Positions 10,230 to 21,274 of a stretch of 64,000 nucleotides of DNA are shown here, one piece after another. Made by a program: the position numbers and the translations under genes. Origin of the DNA: Incurvaria masculella (lineage: Eukaryota > Arthropoda > Insecta > Lepidoptera > Incurvariidae); assembly GCA_946894095.1 (NCBI GenBank), contig OX335656.1:3611001-3675000 (forward strand), given 5' to 3'. The notes beneath the pieces were generated by a model. That model was not told where the DNA came from, made no database searches, and saw only the letters and a program-made list of their open reading frames with translations. The first letter of the stretch is position 1. Every line of letters begins with the position of its first letter.

Positions 10230-10746
10230 TTACCTTTTTTGTATTTAAATGATGAAAGATCTAATTTAGATTTATTTTGAATAATATTTCATTTCCTCGA
10301 GATTTTTTTCTTGCAGCAAGTTGTAAATATTTTCCTTATCAATGAGATTTTTTTTTCATGTGTTAACCCTAAAAAGACAGTGGTGCCCTCAGACTTGCGC
10401 AAAATAAGCTATGTGGGACTATACTTATAGGAATGCTCACGAACACAGAAGATAGATACTACGTCTCAAGAATCTTTTTGGGTTTTTGAACGCGCCATGA
10501 CATTTTGACGTTCTCGTAGTGAAATTAAATTTTAGCCTTCTACAAAATTTATTATATTTAAATTTTAGGAGAATTCTAATGCCGTTCATTTTTGTTATTT
10601 TTGTTGCGGACTAGCACCGGTCCATAACCATATAAAATATTAATTTAATTTAAATTTAAGTTAGTCCGCCGACTCTGAATACTACTGCTAAGGTTTTAAT
10701 GCAGTGGCTCAGTAGAATCTAGCCAGTCTTTGTCGCTGCAGATGCA
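10230..10746. other. Upstream region of GINS3
   Basis: AT-rich region before the GINS3 start codon. No TATA box or element is convincing. The 5' UTR probably includes sequence shortly before 10747, but the transcription start is not visible. Confidence 0.4.
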
Positions 10747-13700
10747 ATGTCGCAGTATCTAAGCGTGAACGACATACTAGTCAGTAACGAGAAGGTCCCT
10801 TGCACCTTCCTCTCTTCGCTTCCACGCCTTGGTAAGACACTCTTAGAATAATACCTATAATAAAAAAAGGTTTTTTTGTGGAAATTCATTGAATTAGATA
10901 AAACCTTTAATAAAAACTTAATTTTTGCTACCCTCTAAGAAATATTAGATCTAAGAAAAAAAAGAGACATTTAAAAAATATTACTGCTTTTCCTGCCTTT
11001 CCAAATAATGTCTGCTGATGTCACCACCTCATTGATGAATTCTCCTAGATTTGGGTTATCAAGGAATGAAATATTTGTACTCGCCGTGCAGGATTCCTAA
11101 TGTCGTCTTCCGAGTCTGAAGATGTGGAGGCCGGCGCGCAGGTGGAGCTCCCTCTGTGGCTGGCGGAGGCTCTGTCAGCGCGGCGGTCGCCGCCGCTCGT
11201 GTCCGTGGGGCTGCCGAGGGTGTACCGCGAGGCTTACAGGTAAACATTCAACAGTGACGTTTTGTCAATGTGAGGTCAGGTCCACGTTATGCTTTTTTTC
11301 CTGAAAAGTAGTAGTGATATTGCATGATATGACTACTACTTTTCAAGTATGCGAGTTCAAGTGAAGTTTGATTACGGGATTGTTTGGTATATTGGTAGGG
11401 GCTACGAAGCAAAGGGTGTGTGCGATTGTGGAGTATGTGTAGTACATTTATGTATTTTTAATTGTGAAAACTAAGAAATGTCTGCTTTCCTTCCAACTTT
11501 ATTACTGATTTCTTTACTTTAGCATTGAATAGAATTCTTCCAATTCAAAATTGCACAGGCTAGTGCTATTTAAAAGCACAGCAAAGTGTATGTATGTATT
11601 CAACTCATGCATTTTTATCATATGTCATATAGCTTGGGCGTTGCATTCTCTAAAATGTATTGCATAAGTTCTACTAAGTTGCATAAAACATTCTGGACGA
11701 TTCGGGAGATGCGGGCGGATAAAATAAAATGCTTCTTGACTTGAACGGAGCGGTTATAATTGATAGATAGGCACACACACGGGCACGGTAGAAAAACAAG
11801 TGACAGAACATTCGGCGCTGCCAATGCAGCGCGCACGCATAAGACACTGCGCATGCGTGTACAGGATGACAACCTAACAAAACAAAATAAGCTTGCCATT
11901 GTGCAGGCAAGATTATCCACATTCCATTTTATGTTTTGCATGCTTCGATAGCATAATGTCAACCCAGGCCGGGTTGATCATATGATGCCGTGAATTTGGC
12001 AAACTATGCTATCAATGCTCGATTTGATTACTGATCTCACTCTTAGAACTTGTAAATATTTTTAAAAGCATCAACCATGCAGCGAGGCATATATTTAATA
12101 TCCGAACCATTGCATTTTATGGATAATCTATAGCTGAGAACAAGAGAGGCCACTGAACAGAGAAAATTGAACTGTAGTTCAATTCTGCAATCTACATTTC
12201 TGACACTGTTCTTTCTGCTCTCTATCTCTAACTGATCATTTTGTATTCATAGTAGGCTTGATTTTAAATTGATATTTTGTGGGTTTTATTAACCTAAAAT
12301 TATTTATTTTAAATAACCTTTCACCCATCAACCGCAATATTATAGCAAAATATAATTAACATTTCAGAGAGATCTTGCTGGCGGATGCTGGCACGGTGGA
12401 TTTGCACAAGCTTGGTCGCTACTTCTACGAGCTTGGCTGCTGTGTCGCCAAGTACGACATCAAGGGTGACGTCGGCAACACATTAGTTAGTGTAAGTTAT
12501 TTTAATACTATCAAGTTATGGTGTTGTCTTCGACAAACGCGAATCAGAGTGGTCAGTCTGAGTTCTCACCTAAATTGGCCTTTACGGCAAACCGATCGAC
12601 TGGCGTTTTCAAATGTATGGAGAAATTGAACAGCGCGCGCAGTGGGCGTTAAGCGAACTACCATTTGCAAGTCCGAGTTTGATTTGACAGCTTACTCAAC
12701 GTTGCCGTAAATACGTCGACGTTGCCGTGTACGTCGACGTTGCCGTTTACGTCGACTTCGCGTTTTCATACAAATCGGAAGTCCGAGTTTAACTTTGACA
12801 GCTTGAAGAAGTAAAACCACAGAATATCTAGTAAAAACTTGTATGGAGTTTGACATTTTTACGGAACTTCGAAGTTACGTAAACGCCAATTTAGGTGAGA
12901 ACTGAGACTACCGGCTCAGAACAATGTTTGTCATTGACAATAATTTATATTTTAAAAAATACAGGCGAATGGGAGTGTATGTCTACTGAACACAGTCTAC
13001 CGACTGAACGATCCGACTGTTGGTTGTAGAAAGCTGGTCTCCTATGGTGTCTCGCGAAGGAATTATGGCGGGCTGTGGGGACAAGCTCGTATGTTGGGCA
13101 CAGGCTAGGGAACTTCGGCGTTGTTGACTTTGACGATGTTTGACAACGCCAAGAGTGGAATAGGATAAAAACAATTATGCTACACTATCTATTTAGAATT
13201 GAGCAGTGTTTTGGCAATTATCAATATCAATTTTGAGTAATTAAGTGGATGAATAAAGATAAGGGTGCCATTTAGCCTCCATTGAAGAACTAGCAAGTGT
13301 TTCGTACTTAAAGAGAAGGAGATGTGCCATCTAGTGCGTCTACTTTGAGACCAGCTGTCTCCAATTTTAATAAAAATGCCAACCCAACCTAAACGAGCAT
13401 GACTCACCCAAACATAGTCGCCATATTGGTGGGTTTGTTTGGGTGGGAACTGATTTAGGCGAGCCCATTCGCCCGTAGTGGCAATGTTTAGACTGTATAT
13501 ATGCACACTTTGTCAATACAATGGAGTCGCGTTAAGGTGGGCTCGTAAGCATCAGAAAATTTCGCCTCCCATACAAACGTAGTCAACTAATCATTTTAAA
13601 ACCACTCTTTCAATTGACTTGATATTTGGTATCTATTATCAGGCAATAGATATCTGTGTCTGCATGCCTTTGTTTTTTTGGTAAATGTATCCTGGGTTAA

Positions 13701-14205
13701 ACCACAGAGAAAACAATATTTGTATTAAGATTTTCTTTTTTTACTTTAATTTAATTAATTTGGCTTTTTCAAAAAAACAAAACCGTGCCGACACAGATAT
13801 TTGTTATCCTATATTCGATATTAAATATCAATTTAATTGGAATAGCAGTTTCCAAATGATTAGTAAACTACATTGGTATGGGGAGCATAGCTTACGGGCC
13901 ATTCACATCCACTTACTTTCTCTTGTGTGGTTTCGTATCACCACTCGAATAATGTCCCGTCGCAGACGTTCCGTCAGCGCTACAGGCTGGTCGCGGAGGC
14001 GGCGGTGTGCGGCGCGGACGGAGGCGAGGGCACGACGGAGCGCTCGCGGCGGCTCGCGGAGGGCGAGCGGCGGCGCGCGGCGGAGGCGGCGGCGGCGGCG
14101 CGCGCGCTCGCCGGCTGGCTGCGCTGCGGCGCGAGCGTGCTGCGCACCGCCGACATGGTTTCGAGCCACCGCAAGCGCAAGCGCAACGAGATGGAGATGG
14201 TGTGA
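10747..14205 (+). CDS. GINS3: GINS complex subunit 3 (Psf3), complete, 4 exons
   Basis: Psf3 is one of four subunits of GINS, which joins Cdc45 and Mcm2-7 as the replicative helicase in the nucleus. Exons: 10747-10831, 11092-11239, 12368-12491, 13966-14205; all introns are GT/AG and phases (1, 2, 0) close to give 198 aa, near the roughly 200-216 aa of animal Psf3. Exon 1 gives the conserved N-terminus YLSVNDILVSNEKVPC; exon 2 gives ELPLWLAEAL and LPRVYREAYR; exon 3 has DLHKLGRYFYELG; exon 4 has TFRQRYRLV and ends in a basic KRKRNEMEMV. The start is the ATG at 10747, because the next ATG (11100) would delete the signature N-terminus. Exon 4 is extremely GC-rich with an alanine/arginine-rich middle. 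Introns 2 and 3 each hold a MITE. Confidence 0.92.
11240..12367. other. GINS3 intron 2
   Basis: 1128 bp, AT-rich, donor GTAAAC and acceptor TTTCAG. The part at 11620-11960 is GC-richer, with GCGCACGC-type words, and looks repeat-derived, but I found no second copy in the window. Confidence 0.5.
12555..12909. mobile_element. MITE with AGTCTGAGTTCTCACC ends, copy 1
   Basis: Lies in GINS3 intron 3. The two ends are inverted repeats of about 32 bp beginning AGTCTGAGTTCTCACC, with one mismatch in the outer 16 bp. The interior has repeated ACGTCGACGTTGCCGT words. A second copy in the opposite internal orientation is at 23041-23345. No coding capacity, so it is a non-autonomous DNA transposon. Confidence 0.75.
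13531..13902. mobile_element. Fold-back MITE upstream of GINS3 exon 4
   Basis: Starts GTTAAGGTGGGCTCGTAAGC and ends with a diverged inverted copy (AGCTTACGGGCC). The interior is also palindromic: ATATCTGTGTC near 13650 pairs with GACACAGATAT near 13790. Related pieces are at about 17640-17812 and 52980-53205. It ends about 60 bp before the exon 4 acceptor (13965). Confidence 0.55.
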
Positions 14206-14279
14206 GCTCTCCGGTCAGTATCCATCCGTATTTTGCAGATATTTTTATATAATGTTTTATGTTAAGCGCGGCATTTAAC

Positions 14280-14500
14280 ATACGCCAGGACCTCACACTT
14301 TCACAGGGGCTGCGAAAACCATGCCGGTCCATCAGGTGCTGCTTCACACCATGTTTGAAGGACCCCAGGTTGTACTTTGAGAGAAAAACCACGGCAGGGA
14401 GTCGATTCCATAGTTTACTATCCCTATAGATAAAAGATCTAGAGGATCGGTGGGTTCTCATTTTGGGAATGTCGATAGTGAATGAGTACATTCCCTGCCT
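14280..14500 (-). mobile_element. LINE 3' coding fragment (SRSF...LWNRLP type)
   Basis: On the minus strand this encodes RTHRSSRSF, KLWNRLPAVVF and YNLGSFKHGVKQHL, the typical C-terminal end of a CR1/RTE-like RT polyprotein. It is a 5'-truncated dead copy. Pieces of the same family are at 59051-59320 (+), 63060-63180 (-) and 63731-63915 (-). Confidence 0.65.
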
Positions 14501-14640
14501 GTTCTGTTTTTTTTATCTCCCTTTTATATTACAATCTGTCGCATATTTGGACATTCAGTTTTAGTTATGTGAATTGTTAGTGTTGGCTTTCTAGGATTGC
14601 TTCCAGTGAAGCAACCTAATAGTTTACAAAGGTGAAAGGA

Positions 14641-15080
14641 TCATCTTGTTATGAGGTCTTTAGGAATTCTCCTCTTCAATCGGCGATATGTGGGCTTTTC
14701 ATCCATCAGGTGGGTAGCCAGGAAGTTTGGGTGAGTTCTAATGCGCTCTTTATATCGTTGTATTCGTTTTTTTGCCTCTTCTGTGACTGTAGGGATAGAT
14801 AAGTCATCGTGCAGTGAGTTATTTGTGATGTACCAGGACGCATCCACAATTATTATGAGTATTTTTGACTGAAACCTTTGCAAAATTGCAATATTTGATT
14901 TGGAGGCTGTACCCCAGAGCTGGATACCATAGGTCCAGATTGGCTTTATTATACTTTTGTACAGCATAACTTTGCTTCTAGTGACAGTTGAGAATTGCGG
15001 CCCAGCATCCAATATAGGTTTATTACTTTGAAGCATGACTGAAGCGACTCTTGGATTAAGGTGTGAGGCGAGTGTAATCT
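14641..15080 (-). mobile_element. Jockey-like LINE fragment, C-terminal end of RT ORF
   Basis: The minus-strand frame reads SKVMLYKSIIKPIWTYGIQL, then WGTASKSNI, RFQSKIL, DDLSIPTV and HLMDE, the region after the RT fingers in lepidopteran jockey elements. The frame is open for about 165 codons, but the endonuclease and catalytic RT are missing. It is 5'-truncated and bordered at 15113 by a SINE. Confidence 0.7.
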
Positions 15081-15112
15081 CCATGGCAAAGACGATAGAA
15101 TACAGCGAGACC

Positions 15113-15530
15113 CTTTTTTTTTTTATGCGACCTGACATGGATGGCTAATACCACACAACTACCGTTATGATATTAGCCCAATACACCACATTCCCGAAGA
15201 AATTAGGTGCCATGCCAGGACCTTCCCTTTATGAGCACGGCTACATTGAACTGGATGGAAAACACGGACAATTTTTCATTGCCGTTTCGACCATCTTTTC
15301 ATCCCATGCGATGGTACCAACCCGGGCGGGCTTAACCCACCACCTAGTACCACCTAGTAGGGGAAGGGGACCTACAGTGTTACATGGATTGCGAACCATG
15401 GAGCAGCTCGCATTCGTGACGAAATGCACTTGTCGAACTCTGAAAGAGAAAGTCAGTGGTGCAAGTTGGTATTGAACCCGGGCCTCTGGTACGCTAGGCC
15501 AGTCCCCGCGCCACTAGGCTACATCCCTTC
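15113..15530 (-). mobile_element. tRNA-headed SINE, full-length copy
   Basis: Read on the minus strand it begins with a tRNA-like head having an A-box-like TAGCCTAGTGGCG and a B-box-like GGTTCAATACC, followed by a body of about 320 bp (TGCATTTCGTCACGAATG, GCCCGCCCGGGTTGGTACC, TTTTCCATCCAGTTCAATG) and an A-rich tail (T run at 15113-15124). The internal Pol III boxes and A tail define a SINE mobilised by a LINE. It is the best reference copy in the window. Confidence 0.82.
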
Positions 15531-16037
15531 GAAGTTGGAGGGTCTCCAAATTCAGGGAAACATGTTTCGTGGCTTTCGAGAATACAAGTATGTCCGGTCT
15601 GTATGCTGTGGTAGTATTCTGAAGGCATCTGGTAGTGCTTCTCATGTGTGTCCATCAGCAATTGGGTGCATAGCGCAAAGTTTTGCATAGATGGCGCCAC
15701 AAAAAATTGACAAGACGACAAGTGATACACAGGGGCGATTCCTTGAGCGACTCGGTATTCATATGAAAGGCACATTAAATCTTTTTTAGAAATATAAAAC
15801 TGTATCCGGGTTGTAAAACCACAATCTTTCGCTTGGAAAGTTAGTACAAAATGCTATTTAGTCCGGTGACTTCCCATATAAAAGTTAGTCCACCCACTCT
15901 AAATACTACTGTAGGTTTTTTAATAGGCTGTATACTGAATTAGCTTGAAGTCCTCTTGATTCCACTTCAACAGCAAATAATTCCGTTCAATCGCCATTTC
16001 GAGTACACTAAATATTACAAATAGGTACCAAGTTACT
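15531..16037. other. Intergenic, unassigned
   Basis: No gene. A minus-strand frame at 15494-15775 overlaps the SINE and has no family resemblance. The stretch AAAGTTAGTCC...CTCTAAATACTACTG at 15885-15915 resembles 10660-10690, so it is probably part of another low-copy repeat. Confidence 0.4.
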
Positions 16038-16320
16038 TTTTTAGGGTTCCGCACCCAAAGGGTGAAAATGGAACCCTATTACTAAGCCTCCGCTGTCCGT
16101 CCGTCCGTCCGTCTGTCACAGGGCTGCATCTCATGAACCGCAATAGGTAGGCAGCTGAAATTTTCACAGAGTGTGTATTTATTTGGCCGCTATAACAACC
16201 AATAGGTCAAATAAAATAATAATAAAAACCATAGGTGATATTTTTGTGTAAAATATTGTACGATGGTACGGAACTCTTCGTGTGCGAGTCCGACTCGCAC
16301 TTGGCCGGTTTTTTCAACAT
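16038..16320 (-). repeat. Repeat family R, copy 2
   Basis: Same order of blocks as at 7346-7665 but on the minus strand: TTAGGGTTCCG at 16040, a GTCC run near 16095, GAGTCCGACTCGCAC near 16290 and GGCCGGTTTTTT at the end. Essentially complete. Confidence 0.75.
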
Positions 16321-16369
16321 TCAGTGCCAGACTGCATTTTTTATGTAAACCCTCAATCACCTTCTGTGT

Positions 16370-17120
16370 CATGGAAATTAACATAGGGAAGTTTCTTTCT
16401 TCACTGAGTTAATCGAATCTGAGGATCAGTCAACTAAGTGCGTGTAAGCTACACTACCAGAAGTCGAAATTTTTATGAAATTGAAGTTAACCTAAGGAAA
16501 AAAATCCTAACTAAACTAAAATAACTTTTACAACTGGGTTCTACATGACTGTTATAAAATCATCATAGCAAAAATATATATTTTATTGATATTTTTAACA
16601 AATGTCTTGAACCCGTGGACTTAAGCACGGACACCACAGACCTTACCGGTAAGCTGACGGGCAACCGAATTCGATGTATTTAACAAATATAGGTTTAGAA
16701 CACATTTTTATAATCGAAATTCAATAAAAAAAATATAATCGAGCTTTCAATGACGCAATTGATTGTGTATTGGCAGTAATGTGATCAACAAGCAGTCTAT
16801 TGTTAGAGCGATCGACGCATCCCAACTAGGAAATGCCAGTCTATTTCAGGACAGCGAAAGTTCAGCGTCCATCACTCTCAGTTTCCATCCAGGGTTGCCT
16901 CATTTCTCTTATGTATATTTGTTAATATTTGTATGAAGAACGCTCTTTGCTGGTTCGGGCCCAGCCTTGCAGTATATTCGTAAAGTAGTTCTTTTTACAG
17001 GGATCATTCTTTAATTAATGTGTCCTTGCTTCACGGTACATACATGCCACACTCCTTGAAATAAGCGACGCACATGCTTGGTACGAAAAACTATATTTAC
17101 TTGATGTACAAATTATCTTT
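16370..17120. repeat. Mixed repeat fragments
   Basis: 16388-16500 matches the end of the repeat seen at 26336-26960 and 42890-43260 (TTCTTCACTGAGTT, CTACACTACCAGAAGT). 16940-17110 belongs to the palindromic family also at 44443-44591 and 60830-61140 (AGTAGTTCTTTTTACAGGGA, CTTGCTTCACGGT, AAATAAGCGACG). The part between is unassigned. Confidence 0.5.
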
Positions 17121-17526
17121 CTTTTTTTTTTTATGCGACCTGACATGGATGGCTAATAACACACAACTACCGTTATGATATTAGCCCAATACACCACGTT
17201 CCCGAAGGAATTTGGTGCCATGCCAGGACCTTCCCTTTATGAGCACGGCTACATTGAACTGAATGGAAAACACGGACAATTTTTCATTGCCGCTTCGACC
17301 ATCTTTTCATCCAATGCGATGGTACCAACCCGGGCGGGCTTAAACCCTACCACCTAGTAGGGAAAGGGGACCTACAGTTTTACATGGATTCCGAACCATG
17401 GAGCAGCTCGCATTCGTGACGAAATGCACTTATCTCACTCGGAAAGAGAAAGACAGTGGTGCATGTTGGTATTGAACCCAGGCCTCTAGTACGCTAGGCC
17501 AGTCCCCGCGCCACTAGGCTACGAGC
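17121..17526 (-). mobile_element. tRNA-headed SINE, second full copy
   Basis: Very similar to the copy at 15113-15530, in the same orientation, with TAGCCTAGTGG and GGTTCAATACC boxes at the head (right end) and a T run at 17121-17132. The two copies are about 2 kb apart and may have inserted independently, since their flanks differ. Confidence 0.82.
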
Positions 17527-17639
17527 CTTACGAATGGCCTGATAGCTATGTAGGTTCCTCATACAAAAAGTGGTACATACATGGTCCACTAATATTTGAA
17601 AACCTCTGCGCTATTTGCTTGATGTTTAGTACATAATGT

Positions 17640-17812
17640 TAGGCAACGAATATCTGTTTGAAAAAACATAAAAAAAAATACAGATATAGCTATTTGTTGC
17701 CTGATATTAGATACGAAATATCAAGTGAAGTAGAATGGTGGTTTTAACTCTGTACGGGATTCGTAATTTTCTCATGCTTACGGGCTTACCTTAAGGTGGT
17801 TCCTACCATGTC
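17640..17812. repeat. Fragment of the fold-back MITE
   Basis: Contains TATTTGTTGCCTGATATTAG and GCTTACGGGCTTACCTTAAG, matching the 13531-13902 element in reverse. The left end is missing. Confidence 0.45.
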
Positions 17813-18119
17813 CAGAATGTTGTGGCCAAATCATTTTCAGAATTTTAGGTCCTTCTTTCATCACTTTTGTTGTTTAGAAATTTAGTTTAGAAACCCAATC
17901 GAAAAGTCGAATATAAGAAAGGTACTTTGTTAATTTCGCTTCCAAATGTGTCACCACGCTTAAGTGACATAAAAAAATGTGAAAGCCTTTTTTCCCAGAT
18001 CGCCTGCATAAGTTGGTACTGGCTAAGACCATAAAATTGATTGAATCTTGAATGTAACGTTAAGTTAACATTGATTCATTTTAAAACCCACTTTCATTGA
18101 CAACCCTAGGAATGCACTA

Positions 18120-18142
18120 GGAAGTTTCGCTGCTTTAAAAGA
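18120..18142 (+). promoter_or_regulatory. Possible heat shock element and TATA-like box
   Basis: GGAAGTTTCG at 18120-18129 fits the nGAAnnTTCn core of a heat shock element, and TTTAAAA at 18134-18140 follows closely. They lie about 75-95 bp upstream of the small heat shock protein ATG. Only one inverted pair of GAA units is present, so this is suggestive. An alternative is that TTACATTACAG at 18168-18178 is an intron acceptor and the promoter lies further upstream. Confidence 0.35.
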
Positions 18143-18214
18143 CACTGCATCACAACATTCCCTTCATTTACATTACAGATAGCAAACGCTTCACACGTGC
18201 TGCTACCAGCCGTC

Positions 18215-19219
18215 ATGGCTCTGTCACCGTTCTTCTACGACATGTACCGACCGAGCCGTCTCTTAGATCAGCAGTTTGGCCTGGGGCTTACTCCAGACGA
18301 GCTCGTGCTGCCAACGTACAGCAGCATGGCTAGTAGTTATTACCGGCCGTGGAGAAGCCAAGCAGAGGACGCGGGATCGACGATCGACCGTGACAAAGAT
18401 AAGTTTCGTGTGTGTCTCGACGTACAGCAGTTCCGGTCAAACGAAATCACAGTCAAGACGACGGCAAAGCAGATCATAATCGAAGGAAAGCACGAAGAAA
18501 GACAAGACGAGCACGGGTCCATCTCCCGGCAGTTCATAAGGAAGTACTCCCTCCCGGAGGATTGTGACTCGGATGATGTCACTTCGAGCCTCACCGCCGA
18601 CGGAGTCCTAATAGTTGAAGCGAAGAAACGTATCTCTCGAATGCTTAAGGATAAAGAAAGGGTAGTGCCTATCGATAAAATCGCCGCCGTCTGCCAAAAA
18701 AACGGATCATGCAAGAAGGGTACGGCCCAAAACATCAAGGAGTCCATGCATAATAAAATGATGGAGGAGAAAGAAGTCTCCACCATGAACTCCAAGCAAG
18801 CGATGGATTTGAACAGTAAAGATATGCTGAGCAAAATGAAAGACGAGTCCTTGTGTGCTATGAACGCAAAGCAGAAGTGTGACAACATGATGAACTCACA
18901 GAAGTCCGATTCCTTCAAAGACGATTTCAAGATGAAGGGAGCAGCTGCCAAAGAAGAGCGCTGCAGCCTGCTCAATGCTGACGGAACCCTTAAATTCTCG
19001 ACCGAGAGTAGTACCGAAGCGCTTCGAGCGGCGAAAGCGTCGAGCATGCAGGAGAGAGTGGACTTCTCTAGTACGAGCATGACCAGCGAGACAGTTCAGA
19101 GTAAGGAGTCGAGTTTCTCCTCGACGGAGATGTCGTGCGGGTTCCGTAGTGGCGATGCGAAAGTAGACTTTATCAGTGATATCATCAATGCTGAGCTGAA
19201 GGCTGCTGAAAACTTGTGA
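18215..19219 (+). CDS. Small heat shock protein (l(2)efl-like) with long C-terminal tail
   Basis: A 334-residue protein of the HSP20/alpha-crystallin family, ATP-independent chaperones that hold unfolding proteins. The N-terminus (FFYDMYRPSRLLDQQFGLGL) is the hallmark of insect lethal(2)essential-for-life proteins. The alpha-crystallin domain spans about residues 57-140 (DKFRVCLDVQQF, ITVKTTAKQIIIEGKHEE, SRQFIRKYSLPE, SLTADGVLIVEAKKR). A VPI at about 152 could be the I-X-I-like anchor. Relatives usually end near 180-200 aa; this one continues for about 170 residues rich in Met, Ser, Lys and Glu with no domain I know. I chose the ATG at 18215, because the frame is only open to a GTG upstream. 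One uninterrupted coding exon. Confidence 0.88.
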   Translation: MALSPFFYDMYRPSRLLDQQFGLGLTPDELVLPTYSSMASSYYRPWRSQAEDAGSTIDRDKDKFRVCLDVQQFRSNEITVKTTAKQIIIEGKHEERQDEHGSISRQFIRKYSLPEDCDSDDVTSSLTADGVLIVEAKKRISRMLKDKERVVPIDKIAAVCQKNGSCKKGTAQNIKESMHNKMMEEKEVSTMNSKQAMDLNSKDMLSKMKDESLCAMNAKQKCDNMMNSQKSDSFKDDFKMKGAAAKEERCSLLNADGTLKFSTESSTEALRAAKASSMQERVDFSSTSMTSETVQSKESSFSSTEMSCGFRSGDAKVDFISDIINAELKAAENL

Positions 19220-19652
19220 ATGTTTTGTGCTAATAACATTGCTAACTATGATCCACATATCACTCCAGTCATACTTGCTTTGTCAGAATGTGTGCACAAA
19301 TTGGGTATGCTAAATTCATTTGTCTCTAGCAAACTTATTTAACCAAAACTGTTACTTTAAAAAAAATCATCCATCCATCATGGTCCGTGTTTCAAATTTA
19401 CTGTAGCTTTTAATTATGTACAAGCGGCATCACCCTAACCTCAACACATTGAAATTTTCGTTTCGCGGCGTTTACGGTGATGTGCTCCATACATATCCCT
19501 AGGGTGGTAAGACCGTCTTGTAAATTAATCCTTGTCATTCTGTTACCATTACCTTATCATTAGTTTCATTTTCATTCATCACATCATGTATCATTTCACA
19601 TTGTATCGTAATTAAGTTTATGTGTATTGATTCAATATTTATTTCATTTGTA

Positions 19653-19663
19653 AATAAAATAAA
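19653..19663 (+). terminator. Polyadenylation signals of the small heat shock protein gene
   Basis: Two overlapping AATAAA hexamers (19653 and 19658) lie 434 bp after the stop codon, followed by an A-rich run. They are the first such signals downstream and give a 3' UTR of plausible length. Confidence 0.6.
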
Positions 19664-19912
19664 AGTTTAAAAATAAAAAAAAATAGTTTTATACTGTTTA
19701 ATAGAGGCTACGGGGGAGAACAGGTACAGCTGTACGGACCCTGGTCAGGGGCTCATTTAAAAGCCAACCGAGCCGGCAGTTGGGCTTGTTACACAGGTGC
19801 TGGTTTTTTTTTTAGGCCCGCATGGGTGTAATAAGCGTACAGAAGCGATAACGAAGCAGAAGTATTATGTGGCCGTTACCCGGTTTACTGCCATTTGGAC
19901 ACTTCTGACATT

Positions 19913-20182
19913 ATACAGGCTGTTAACGGAGTTATGGTCCAAACATTAACCACGTGTTCCTTGGCATATTTGGAGCAAAAAAGATAGATAACATTTTTTT
20001 GTACGACTGAAAAAAAAATCGTCCTCCCCATACATTTTGTGTGTAGGTATTTACAAAAATGTATGGGGATGACAATTTTTTTCTCAGTCGTACAAAAAAA
20101 TATTATCTACCTTTTTTGCTCCAAATATGCCAAGGAACACGTGGTTAACGTTTGGACCATAACTTTGTTAACACCCTGTATA
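19913..20182. mobile_element. Fold-back MITE, hairpin with arms of about 125 bp
   Basis: The whole 270 bp is one long inverted repeat. The outer ends pair ATACAGGCTGTTAAC with GTTAACACCCTGTAT; the inner part pairs TTTTTTTGTACGACTG with CAGTCGTACAAAAAAA; the loop near 20040 is about 15 bp. No coding capacity. Structure and size fit a fold-back MITE. Confidence 0.75.
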
Positions 20183-20220
20183 TGGCCAGGCCCCACCAAC
20201 ACACACTCCGAAATAGACCA

Positions 20221-20762
20221 GGAGGTCGTGAAATGGTAACGATAACGTAAATGGCTGAAACTGGGTTCACGGGATAAAGTACAACCCTCTGAAGCTAAAT
20301 GTGTCAGTCTGCTTGTTCCAAGTGGTTGCGTTACGTAGATAAGGCGCCTGAAAAAGTAGTTATGGTGACAAAAAATACATATGATAAGGTAAAGGGATGC
20401 AAATGACGAAGCATGAAAGTATCAGTACATACTTGCTTAGCAATACCAAAACTGAAAAAATCTTTGGTTGCATTTAGTAGTTATAGGCGATTTAGGTTAC
20501 AGATATAACTTTAGGTGTATTTAAGTATTTAATTAAGTAACCGTCTGGTTATTGTTGTATAATTAATAGGTATCAATGTTTCCAGATATCAGTATATTCA
20601 TCAGCAGGTACATACCAGCATCTATTTTATATAGCCAATCTAGAAAACGCAACCACTTGGGACGGGCAGACCGACATATTTAGCATCAGAGGGTTGGTCT
20701 CTAACATGTGAACCCAGATTCAGCCATTTACCTTATCGTGACCAAAAATGTCGTGACCTCCC
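20221..20762. mobile_element. Non-autonomous DNA element with TIRs of about 110 bp, copy 1
   Basis: The ends are long inverted repeats (GGAGGTCGTGA outward, GTAAATGGCTGAA, CCAAGTGGTTGCGTT). The interior is AT-rich and noncoding. A second copy, nearly the same length and in the same orientation, lies at 22205-22748. No clear target-site duplication is visible, so the superfamily is open. Confidence 0.75.
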
Positions 20763-21274
20763 GGAATAAAACTTCTGCGACTATGTTTGCGTGTGGCAAG
20801 TAAGTTTGAGTTGGATTGGTTGTTTAAGAAAATTGTCGACAGTGGGTCTCATTGTAGAGGATTTTTGGATCTTGGAATGGGACCCAACATTTCTCTTGGG
20901 CACAGATAAAAACACCACTTGTTTGATGACATCTTTGTGACGATGGTCTAAAAAAATCCAAACTACCTCTGCACTGTTTATGAACAAATTATATTCAGGA
21001 TTAAAAAATATAATATTCACAGTAGAAAATCACAATAAATAGTTAAACTAAGCTTATATTACATACACGTACAAATTCTATGTACTTAAAACACCACACT
21101 GGGTCGACACATATCAAACACTTTCTAATTACTATATTGCACATATATTTCGCACATTTTCTCAGTACGGTTTGAAAAAAAACATTGTGACTAGTATACT
21201 TGTTAATACTAAACGAGTACATCACTTATTTCAACGAATGTGATATGTATGCAGATTTGACTGAAATCAATAAT
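20763..21274. other. Intergenic, unassigned
   Basis: AT-rich; the small frames at 20781-21020 and 21043-21225 on the minus strand have no resemblance to known proteins. Confidence 0.4.

Noticed and set aside
11100..11239. ATG at 11100 as the GINS3 start
   Set aside because: Exon 1 at 10747-10831 encodes the conserved Psf3 N-terminus and joins in frame at 11092, so this ATG is internal.
13903..14491. Long overlapping open frames on both strands over GINS3 exon 4
   Set aside because: They are shadows caused by very high GC content; only the frame 13966-14205 continues the Psf3 protein through a proper acceptor.
18340..19080. 246-residue minus-strand frame in the heat shock gene
   Set aside because: No family resemblance; it is fully antisense to a well-supported alpha-crystallin protein.
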